Assembly: GCA_905221605.1 (NCBI GenBank)
Contig: CAJNDS010002155.1
Coordinates: 124,001 to 188,000 of the forward strand
DNA: 64,000 nucleotides
Direction: 5' to 3'
DNA from: Symbiodinium natans
Taxonomy: Eukaryota; Sar; Dinophyceae; Suessiales; Symbiodiniaceae
Part shown: positions 22,235 to 32,000 of the stretch, in pieces
Position numbering within the stretch: the first letter of the stretch is position 1
How the letters are laid out: every line of letters begins with the position of its first letter
The notes under the pieces: model-generated
Told to the model about the DNA's origin: nothing
The model's input: only the letters and a program-made list of their open reading frames with translations
Database searches by the model: none
Made by a program: the position numbers and the translations under genes

Positions 22235-24215
22235 TTAGCGATTGATGACGAAGGTGATGCGCAACACTTCGCGGCACAGGCGCAAGGGAACAGGCTGAGT
22301 CCCCAAGCTTAAGTCGATCTTGCCGCTGTGCGCATCGAGGCTTGGATGCCCTGAGGTCAAGAAGACGAAGGCCTGGGGAAGCAAAATCTTGATCTCCATG
22401 GCTGGGCGAAGATGATTTCCAGGTTTCGGGGGGGTTGAGGCAAATCTTACCCAACCCCAAAAAACTTCACAGCCACCCCGCCCTACGCCCTGCGCGAACT
22501 TCACCACATGCGCGTCCCGTTGTACAAAAGCCTGGAATGTGCCACGCGATATGCAGGGCTGATCAGGTTCGAAGGTTTAGGATGCATGGTCTTAAACTGT
22601 TCAGGCTTTAGGTTTACTGGGGTAGGCGAGGTGGCCCTATAAAAAGTTGTTATGGCTTAAAGTTATCAGGTCAGCATACAGACGGAGCACAAAACCGATA
22701 AGTAGCACTCCTTTTTTATCGTGCACTTGAGCCAGTGAGCATGGCAGCGTTAAAGCCATTGTAGCTCATCAAAAGTAATGCAACTACGCCTTGCATTTCT
22801 ACATGGCTTAAGGATTACAAAAAAAACTAAGGGCAATTAAAAGACATAATTATGTTCCAACCTACACCTGTTTAGGGTTGGGCACCAGCGGATCCACTCT
22901 GACTCTGAAGGATCTCATGAGACAAGTAGGAGATCCCTCCGAACGAGGAGATTCAATGCACCCCGCCCCCCCCCCCCAACTGACCGGAACTACTCAGCCT
23001 CCCTAAATCAACCTCGACCCCGCAAGCTTTAACGCCCACGCCCCCACATTCCGATGCCCCCTGCTGGGCTCCCTCGCATCTTTCTCAGGCTGCTCCTCAA
23101 CCCCAGGCCTGGATGTAAGGGCTGGGGAAGTAGAGTTGAGGGTAACCTTAAACTTGGGATGTTCCCCCCTTATACTAACAGTCCTCAACAGGGATTCTGG
23201 GGTACAAAAAGCCCTATTAAGGACTGCTAGTATGAGGGGAAGCATCCCAACCTTAAACCCTAAAGCTTGAGGGTTTGCGGGAACCAAAGTTATGTTGTTC
23301 GCACAGACAAGCCGAAGTCTCTCTTCGTAGTACCCAGATATACTACAAGGTCAGGTCAGGGGCAGAGTATCAGAAGAAGAACAAAATCAAGCACTTATTT
23401 TCAATCTTCATAGTGATAGATGATATGGCAGAAGACCAACGATTTATGAAATAATCCAAATTCTACGCGGGCCATATATGAAATCAAGACAGACTGCCAT
23501 ATCAGTTTTAACAGAAAGCAATGCAATGACATTCGTATGTGACGTGACCGCAGTTCAAGCATGAGGCTTTTATATGTATCTCAACAACTAACATCATGAA
23601 TTGGGATGTTCCCCCTTATGCTAACAGTCCTTGATAGGAATCATAGCAGGGGGTTACTATCATCCCAATTAAGGACTGCTAGTATAAGGAGGAACATCCC
23701 AAAGCAAGAATTCTTTATGTGAACTTGGCTTGTGCAACTCAGGAGTCTTTGTTGGCGACTTCGATGTGCAAGGACTAGCCATGATGCGAGGGTGGCTGCA
23801 GCTTGGCATTTTAAGAGTTCCCCCAACCCTGGTAAAAAAAAAAAAAAAAAAAAAAACCTATAAAACCCTGCAAAGACCCTGCAACTGAACATTTAGAATT
23901 CGCGGAAGAAGGTGAGAGGAATGTAGGAGATGTCGCAACTCTGGCCCCCGGCAGGAAGACCATGTTGGCCAGGTCCTTCTTCAAAAAGATAAGGGCCACG
24001 TCCTGGGCTTCCTGCAGACTCGGCATGCTCAGCGAAAAACCTAAACCCTAAACCCTAAACCTGAAACCCGAAACCCGAAGCCCTAAACCCTAAACCCTAA
24101 ACCCTAAACCGTGGTGGGGCCACCATGCTGAAGTCCTCGTGGCCATCTTCATCAATGCTCTGGCAAAGCTTCTCCAAGTCTTGGTACCTGGCTCTCTGCA
24201 CCGGCGAGGCTTGCA
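22235..24215 (-). CDS. Unidentified gene, four phased exons with stop
   Basis: Exons: 24124-about 24215 (RYQDLEKLCQSIDEDGHED, donor GTGGCC); 23946-24011 (EAQDVALIFLKKDLANMVFL, acceptor CTGCAG, GC donor); 22471-22558 (PCISRGTFQAFVQRDAHVVK, donor GTGAAG); 22235-22401 (MEIKILLPQAFVFLTSGHPS to a TAA). The phases 0/0, 0/1 and 1/end agree at every join, which strongly supports the model. The intron 22559-23945 contains two family A elements, an AT-rich part and a poly-A run (about 23833-23855). Coding-like minus segments farther upstream, at 24351-24692 and 25161-25225, could be earlier exons. No domain was recognised and no signal peptide is seen in the part present. Confidence 0.7.
23154..23250. 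mobile_element. Family A introner-like element (A1)
   Basis: TTGGGATGTTCCCCCCTTAT to GGGGAAGCATCCCAA, with the inner inverted pair CTAACAGTCCT / AGGACTGCTAG. It lies in the intron 22559-23945. Confidence 0.8.
23601..23702. mobile_element. Family A introner-like element (A2)
   Basis: TTGGGATGTTCCCCCTTATG at the left, GGAACATCCCAA at the right. The arms pair over about 40 bp. 102 bp, no coding capacity. Confidence 0.85.
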
Positions 24216-24240
24216 CCAGACGCGCAGAAAAGCAAGAACA

Positions 24241-24325
24241 TGTGGGGGGTTTACGAAAATAAGGGGACCCCTAATGTAGACTCCACATAGTAGGAGTCCC
24301 TTATACTCTGACACCACTGTACCCC
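24241..24325. mobile_element. Family E short repeat
   Basis: Contains GGTTTACGAAAATAAGGGGA, then CCCTAATGTAGACTCC and TAGTAGGAGTCCC. Related copies at about 44372-44430 and 56885-57000 share TTACGAAAAC, GGACCCC and AGTAGGATTCC. The ends are not defined. Confidence 0.5.
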
Positions 24326-24350
24326 TTTTGAATCCAGGTCTCACGCCTAA

Positions 24351-24692
24351 TCAATTTCGGAAACCCCCCTGTTGCACTGACGGTCGTAACAGACGTGTGC
24401 CGCATGCTGCATTGGCGCACGCCCTGTGCAGTTTGGCGGTGGCATCTGCAAACCCCTGCGCTGCACAGCACTGCAGTAACGGCTCCCTGAAACTTGCAGG
24501 TGCATCGGTGCCCCTCATGAGTTCACACCGAACACGGGGCAGCACAAGTAGAAGTGCGGAAGTTTTTGGAGACCGCCGATCCAGCTCACCCCCCCCCCCC
24601 CCCCCCCAAATTCTACAGCGCCTCTGGCAGTCAGACATGGCTCTGCCCCGAAAGTGCAATTGCTCAACTCTGGACCCTACTTGGAGGTTCAT
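24351..24692 (-). CDS. Possible exon(s)
   Basis: Open on the minus strand and reading FREPLLQCCAAQGFADATAK and HRACANAACGTRLLRPSVQQ, plausible coding. The middle crosses a poly-C run (about 24589-24607), so at least one intron boundary must lie inside. The right edge ends at the family G palindrome, whose CCAAG end could be its acceptor. Confidence 0.35.
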   Translation of the reverse strand: MNLQVGSRVEQLHFRGRAMSDCQRRCRIWGGGGGGELDRRSPKTSALLLVLPRVRCELMRGTDAPASFREPLLQCCAAQGFADATAKLHRACANAACGTRLLRPSVQQGGFRN

Positions 24693-24880
24693 GGGTACTT
24701 CGAGGCATCAGTGCCCTAAGTAGGATTATAGCAGCATCATAACTTATAACATCTTATAACCATAGTTACTCATCAGTGCCTTAAATAGGGTTATAGCAGC
24801 ATCAATACTTATACCATCCTATAACCATAGTTACCCCGCATATAACCCTGCTACTTCTAAGTACCCATGAACCTCCAAGT
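24679..24880. mobile_element. Family G palindromic element with duplicated core
   Basis: 22-bp ends (ACTTGGAGGTTCATGGGTAC plus TT, and its complement) are perfectly inverted. The core holds two tandem copies of a roughly 65-bp unit (CATCAGTGCC...CCATAGTTAC). On the minus strand the ends give GTGTACTTGG and CCAAG, the same donor and acceptor grammar as the introner-type introns here. Confidence 0.75.
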
Positions 24881-25160
24881 ACACACTAAACAGGGAGAAA
24901 GTTAACCCCAGCTTGCGTCATCGTGGGTCTTGCCAAGTCTTGCTGACCACTTGCAAGAACAAGGTTGCAATACAGGAGCCTAAGCATTTCCAATCAATAT
25001 CAACCACTGATGATCGCCAGGCTATAGCCACTATAATGCTACGAGCTGCCAAAACACAACCATGCCTCTTAAGCAGGCTCCTATGCTAGTTTAGGGTTCT
25101 AGGAGACGAGATCTGATCCCCTCTGTAAACCCTAAACCCCAAACTCTAAACCCTCTAAAC

Positions 25161-25225
25161 TGCAGCATGTGCACGGCCGCTGAGTGTGCCGCAGAGTTGG
25201 CTGCAGCCCGGAGACGCGTCTGAAC
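25161..25225 (-). CDS. Exon, unidentified gene
   Basis: 65 nt reading VQTRLRAAANSAAHSAAVHM, an Ala-rich helix. The acceptor is CACATCCAG and the donor is GTTTAGAGGG, which comes from a decayed telomeric unit. CCCTAAA units lie to the left and TTTAGGG to the right. It may be an earlier exon of the gene at 22235-24215. Confidence 0.5.
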
Positions 25226-25309
25226 CTGGATGTGCTGCCTAGACTCACAGGGGTTTAGGGTTTAGGGTTTAGGGAGCAGCCTAGGAGTATGGGCTCCCTC
25301 AGGTGGCCT

Positions 25310-25640
25310 TTTTAGCGGACCGAGTCACAAAAAGAGGGACAAAGGCAAATGTCTACGATCTGGAACCTTTCCGGGCACCCTAAACTCTCAAATAAGGGCC
25401 GGCAGTATACCGGGTACCCTGACGACCCTGAATCAGGAAGTGTAGCATGTGAGCAACTGGCTTGGAGAACAAGAGCCAGCATGAGCAGCCTCAACAGAGC
25501 TCAGCAGAGGAATGCCGATGACATCCACGAAGAAGGGCTGCAGCTGCGGCGCGTAGTGCGCCTGGTGCAGATGATGCGGTACTGGCTGCAAGACTGTCAA
25601 CTCCACGCCAAGCATCAAAGAAAGGCTTTAGGGTTTAGGG
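25310..25640. other. Coding-like region of undecided strand
   Basis: The plus strand reads RNADDIHEEGLQLRRVVRLV and the minus strand reads YAPQLQPFFVDVIGIPLLSS. Both are GC-rich at codon third positions. The minus reading fits the context. Another minus patch lies near 25745-25790. Confidence 0.35.
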
Positions 25641-26100
25641 TTTAGGGTGCCCTAAACCCTAAACCCTAAACCCTAAACCCAAAACCCAAAACCCAAAACC
25701 CTAAACCCCAACCCCTAAAACCCTAAAGACCCCTGCGATGCTCGCGGGCGAGTAAGCGTGGTGCACGATCCTGCAGGCGCATCTTTGGTGCAAGTGTGCT
25801 TCCGAGCGGGACTTCAGTGGTTCCATGTTCTTATCCGCAGTGGGCCGTGGCAGGAGAAGCTGCAATTATGAACCCTAAACCCGTATGAGCAACGGACTTT
25901 GGAGGCTTGCCGCCTAAACCCTAAACCCTGAACCCTGAACCCTGAACCCTGAACCCTAAACCCTAAACCCTAAACCCGAAACCCGAAACCCGAAACCGCA
26001 GTTCACACAACCCTCTCGGGTGGCCCGTCCGGCCTCGAGAGATGCGAACCCTACTTCCAGGCCAGAGGGCACATCTAACCACCTCAAGTGGACCAATGGG

Positions 26101-26249
26101 GTTTAGGGTTTAGGGTTTAGGGCTAGGGTTTAGGGTTTAGGGTTTAGGGTTTAGGGTTTAGGGTTTAGGGTTTAGGGTTTAGGGTTTAGGGTTAGGGTTT
26201 AGGGTTTAGGGTTTAGGGTTTAGGGTTTAGGGTTTAGGGTTTAGGGTGT
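26101..26249 (+). repeat. Interstitial telomeric array (TTTAGGG)n, 21 units
   Basis: The longest clean array in the window; only two units are altered (one GGGCTAGGG, one 6-bp unit). It sits downstream of the Pumilio gene end. Confidence 0.95.
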
Positions 26250-26532
26250 AGGGGCTGGAGTTTCCGAGGTCATGTTGAACAAGCAAAAGGGGTTCGGGCT
26301 TGACTAGTTCTCGGCGTGTTGGGAACATGCCGGTACAAGTATACTTTGACATGCCAAAGTGCCCTTCATGCGCTAACACCATCGAAAAGAGGAGTTGGGT
26401 GGGAGCAAACCTGCTGTTAAAACTAAGTCTGGGCTTCAGGATTCTACACTAGTTTCCAGAGTTGCTGAAAGTTGCGCCATCGCTCGCGCTGAAGCTTCTC
26501 ACTTTTTGTCTCTTGCAGATACCTTTACGCGA

Positions 26533-29005
26533 TTATGCTTCGCCCTCAGCTTTCTTCTTCTTCTCCAGGGCCGTGAGGATGTGTCGACCTGAGATGACTG
26601 AAGAGCATCGACCCTTCTAATCCCCCCCCCCCACCCCTGTGGGTTTAGGGTTTAGGGTTTAGGGTTTAGGGTTTAGGGTTTAGGGTTTAGGGTTTAGGGT
26701 TTAGGGTTTAGGGTTTAGGGTGCTGACCGCACTGGCTGCTCAGCATCTGGGTGGCCCACCTGTGGGGGAGTTCTTGAGGTCCTTCTCCTCAGATGTGGGC
26801 AGCTGGCTGCGAAGCACTGCAAGAGCGATCCCGAGACTCGTATCAGCTTAGGGAGGAACGGGGTTAGGGCTTAGGGTTTAGGGTTTAGGGTTTGGGGTTT
26901 AGGGTTTAGGGTTTAGGGGTTAGGGTTTAGGGTTTAGGGTTATCTTAGTGCCAGGGATTCTCCACAGAACAGCTTTAGATCAGCTCTGCACTCGGCACAA
27001 AAAGTGACCTCATTTTTTCCCTTAGACAAAGAAGAAGCACCTCTGTTTTTACCTAACAACGCAGACATACAAGGGTTGAGGCTTGGGATGTTCCTCCTTA
27101 TACTAACAGTCCTTAACAGGGATTCTGGTTTGTTTTAGGGGGAACATCCCAAGTTGGGGCGTTGAAGTGACTGAACTGCGTTCCAGGCACCAGCACCTCG
27201 ATACGTCTCCTAAGCTCCTTCCAGTCATCCCCGCGGCTGTATTGGATGATGCGCTGGGCCGTATAGTTGCCGAACCTGGGGGTCGTGAACTCCCCATCTG
27301 TCCTACTAATTGCTTAAGAACACACCCCCCCCCCCCCCCAAAAAAAAAAAAAGAAATAACAAAACACAATCCCTACATTCCCCTTCTAAGGAGAAAAACA
27401 TGCTTTGCGACGGTTTCTGAAGCAAATGATAGTGTATCTTCTTGAAACCAAGGCAGGGGACGTCTTACTATAGCCGTTGCCGAACCAGACGGGCAACCCA
27501 CGAGGATACGCTAATGAAGTCGAAGATCTACTACTTAGATGGCTACTAAACAGAGCACTTTGCACAAATTTCTTAAGCCCTATAAACCCTACGAACCCCA
27601 ACAAAATCCTATTCTATAAACCCTGTAAAAACTCTAAATTATTAAAACCCTACACCCTAAACCCCAGAAACCCCAGAAACCCCAGAAACCCCAGAAACCC
27701 CAGAAACCCCAGAAACCCCACGAAACCCCAAAAACCCCAGAAAACCCCAGAAACCCCGGAAACCCCGGAAACCCCACAAACCCCAGAAACCCTACCCCTA
27801 GGCCGGGGAGCTTGTCGGTCATGAGCTGGTTTATAGGCGCACGCTGGTCTCCCGGGGAGCCCAAGACCGCAGCGAAGAGCGCTGTGCGCTCCTTCAGGGG
27901 GTTTAGGGTTTAGGGTTTAGGGTTTAGGGTTTAGGGTTTAGGGTTTAGGGTTTAGGGTTTAGGGTTTAGGGTTTAGGGTTTCTGCTTTAGGGTTTAGGGT
28001 TTAACGGGTTTATTGCTTAGGTTTTAGGGAAGGTCGAGCCGGAAGGAGGTGTAGGGGGTTGTAGGGCTTTAAGGGGCGCTGGGGGTAGGGGTTTGAGGGG
28101 GTTGGGGGCTCTAGAGTTTTAGGCAGGGTTTGTAGGGTTTTTTTAAGGGGGGTCGGGGGGTAGGGTTTAGGGTTTAAGGGGGATAGGGGTAAAAGGGGGG
28201 TTGGGGTTTGTAAGGTAAGGTTTGAGGGATTAGGCTTTAGGGCGTTCAGGGGGTTGGGGGTTAGGGTTTAAACCCCCGGGGTTTGGGGTTTGCAGGGTTT
28301 AAGGGGTTTAGGGTTCAAGGTTGTGAGGGGGTAGGGAGTAGGCGGTTCGGGTTTAGGGCTTAAGGTGTTAGGGTTTAGGGTTTAAGGTTCTAAGGGGGTC
28401 AGGGTTAGGGTTTCAGGGGGTTAGGGTGAAAGGTTTAGGGTTTAAGAGGTTTAAGGGTTTAGGGTTCAAGCCCGAAGGTGTTTCGTCGCTCACGTTCGCA
28501 CACGGCAGCCCAGGAATCAGGTCACAGTGTCCGGTCGAACTCGACCACTTGGGGCACAACTACCACGCAGTCCGAAGGTGCCTTGTCATGATCCTTGTCA
28601 TGATATGGCCCCCTGCATTTAGGATGTCCCAAAAAGTGGCCCCCAGATAGGATGTCCCGACAAGTGACCCACATGTAGAATGCGGCGACCGCATCCAAAA
28701 CACGTTTAATCGCTCGCACTCTACAGGCGAGGCACACACTACACTGTCCAGCATCCTTCTCTGACAGGCCCATTGGGCCAATTTGGGCCAATGGTGATAG
28801 ATGCAGTGGACGATTGTCATATCCACTCCGCTGATACCCTTCTGTTTTTAGGGCTTTAGGGTGCAAACCCTAAAGCCCCCAAAACCATAAGCATCAACCT
28901 TTACAAACTACTGTTTGCTTAAGAACCCCCCCCAAAAAAAATCAACAAAAAAGTCATGCCTACATCGCCCTGAAAAGGAGTCATGTGTTGATTTTCGTGT
29001 TCTTT

Positions 29006-29037
<32 letters not shown>

Positions 29038-32000
29038 TGGGTGGGGGGGGCGGGGGGGCAGAAGTTCGTAAGTCCTGTTAAAAACTCTAAAGCCCAAACT
29101 CTGCAACACGGCCCTAAACCCTAAACCCTAAACCCTAAACCCTAAAGTCCTCCTCCAGGCTCTCGGCATCCGGGCCATCGGAGGTCACTTCCAGGCACTT
29201 CTCCACCACATTGCTTGAGACCTCTCAAACGGGTAGTTACATGGCTTTCCCCTGTAAATATGGGCCCTTACATGGGGATCCCTTGATTTTCCCCTTATAT
29301 CCCCCCTGCGCAAACCACAAAGGGCCCCTACGTTGCTGGAGACCTGCATATCGAAGGGTTACTTACCTGGTCCCTTGTAGTTTGGGCCCTTGTATGGGGG
29401 TCCCTTTAAACACGCCTTATATACCCTATACAAGGGCTGCATATCTCAGGGTAGCTACGTGGCTCCTTAATATGGGCCCAACATTGAATGGGATCCCTTA
29501 TATGCACCTTCTTACCTCCAAACCCTGAGAGCAGCTGTAGATGTGTCACCCTCTTGAAACCCACGATCCAAAAGCTCCCCCCCGCCCTCCCCGACTGGCA
29601 GAACTCTAGGTTGCCCGGTATCGTAAAGGAGGGAGTGACCTTATTTGTTGAGGGAGGGGCCTAGAAGGAATCCTAACCCTTCAAAACAGTACCGGGAGGG
29701 CGACGGACCTTGTTCTTGGAGAACTCCAGCACGTTCTGGCTGATGGTTTGCACGATGCTTCGCTTGTCATCATGGCGACCCTTCTGCAGAATGCACTGGA
29801 CCACGTAGTTGGCATGCCTTGGGGGCCAAATGAACACTAAACTTGGGGTCATCTACCCCTCTTAGAAGGTTTATATGAACCCAAACCCTAACTGAGGACC
29901 AAAACCCTGGAACCTCAACCCTAAACCCTTTGAGGGCTCAGATTTGGTACCCCACCCTAAACCCTAATTAAACCCTAAACCCTAAACCCTTATCATATTT
30001 GGTCCCCCAAGGTGCTTGTCCTTCGAGAGCTTGCTGGCCGCCGTCACTATCGGGTCCAGGACGCCACTGAGGCGATCCAACCTGAGAACGGCACCCTAAC
30101 AGCCTCCGAGGGTTAGGGTTTAGGGTTTAGGGCCCTCTGAAACAAAGATTAAAGCCGTAAGGGAAGACATGAACATGGAATCCTCTTAAACCCATACGGG
30201 AAATATATAGCATGTACTTTTTTAAACCCATATATATATATTCATATACATACATATGTTTATTTCTTTCTTAAACCCTAAACCCTAAGGTGAGCAACTC
30301 GCAGTTCTCCAGTAGTCGCTGGATGATGCGACATCCGTAGATGTGCGAGGCCATTTGCTCCTTGGCTGGGCCCTGCCTTTTGAAGCCCAAAGAGGGGGTT
30401 TAGGGTTTAGGGTTTAGGGTTTAGGGTTTAGGGTTTAGGGCAGCATACTCCGACACTGGATCCTCTTAAGCCCCAGGCTAAGGGAAACATAAACATATGG
30501 AAAGACTGCACACGGGGCCTACCAAGTCTCCGCTGTCTCCGAATTGCGGGACACAGCGTCGATGATGAAATCCACCTCTTTCATGCGTGCAAAGAGAATG
30601 CTAGTTGCTGAGTACCCTGGGCCCAAAAAAACATAACCTGTCAATTATGGGTGGGATTCAACAACATATATATATATATATTTATACCCAAAGGTTAAGG
30701 GCAATGATGTCCTAAACTCAAACCTGAGCCCTCAGCCCTATGAACTTCCTAAGCTCCCAAAAAGCTCCCCCTAAACCCGAGCCTATACCTCAAGTGCTTA
30801 CCCCAAGAGCCCGCCTCAGGATGCAGGTTCTCCACCACTTTCTGTATCACATGGTTCCCGTTCATGTCCTCGATGCACTCAATGACATTGTCGACCATCT
30901 CCGAGGCGATGTCCAGCTTCAGATTCTGAGGCAACTTCCTTAAGGACCAATTGTGAACCTTAAAAGGGTTTAGGGTTTGGGGTTTAGGGGTCCCGGTTCG
31001 TAATACAAGAATGGGGATATAGGGGATATGGCCCCAATTTTTTAGGGTTCCTGTGGACCTCCAAGGCTCTCCATCATCTTCTGGACCACCCTGCAACCGT
31101 ACTTGTCCTGCAAGGCGATGCCCAATTCCGCAGCTCCAGAGGCCACCCTCAACCCTCTACCCAAACCCCTCAACCCTAAACCTATACTAAACCCTAAAAC
31201 CCTTAAATCCTAAACCCTAAACCCTAAACCCCAAACCCTAAACCCTAAACCCTAGAACCTGAACCCTAAACCCTAACCAAACACTTTTTGACCATGAACC
31301 CGGAACGCTGCCAAGCCCTGGGGCCTTGGAGAGGTCAAGGACGTTGCCTTTGACTTTGGAGACCAAATCACCTGAGCTTTGGTCCAGTCCAACCTAAACC
31401 CTAAACCCAAAACCCTAAACGGCCCAAACCCTCCCTAAACCCTAAACCCTAAACCCTGAGTGCTTTTGCACCAGTAGCGGCGTTCCATGCCTGGAAACCT
31501 GTTAGCGCATCAAAGCATAACTATGGACCTGCCCAAAATCTTTTGCACAGGCTTGTCCCAGCGCGCCTGGTCGAGCACGTCGCTCTCTTGGCAACATACC
31601 CTAAACCCCAAACTCTTTGCATCCGGCCTTGTTGCCCTCATCCCAAAATACTAAATGCCCTACGCCCAAGACCTGGCACCCTCTTTAAGCAGCTCGACTG
31701 TACGTCTCTTGTACTTTGAGCCTGCTTGGACCCGCGCAGCCCTCCTGGTTTGCACAATATACCTGAAATCATAGCCTGCCCTTTTGCAATTTCAGGACTA
31801 CTCGCTAAACCCTACACCCTAAACCCCAGACCCTAAACCCCATTGGAGTCGCCGGGCCCATCAGACCCCGACGAGAACCGGCTCAGGGGACTTTTTGACT
31901 CTCCGGGGCGAAGAGATCACTCAACCCCGATCCTCTAGCATACCCCCACCACTCACTCTTGCACAACTATATACATGAATACACACGTGTGTATACATAT

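Noticed and set aside
23941-23960. Frameshift in a G-run (a one-base insertion would extend the frame with a plausible peptide)
   Set aside because: A GC donor at the same place joins in phase to the next exon, which explains the frame change without invoking an error.
26101-26249. Chromosome end (true telomere)
   Set aside because: Arrays occur in both orientations throughout and are followed by ordinary sequence and genes, so they are interstitial.
27477-27864. Repeat peptides (NPRNPRNP, GFWGFWGF) on both strands
   Set aside because: Translations of the CCCCAGAAA minisatellite. The same applies to 44912-45134 and the CCCTAGAAA array.
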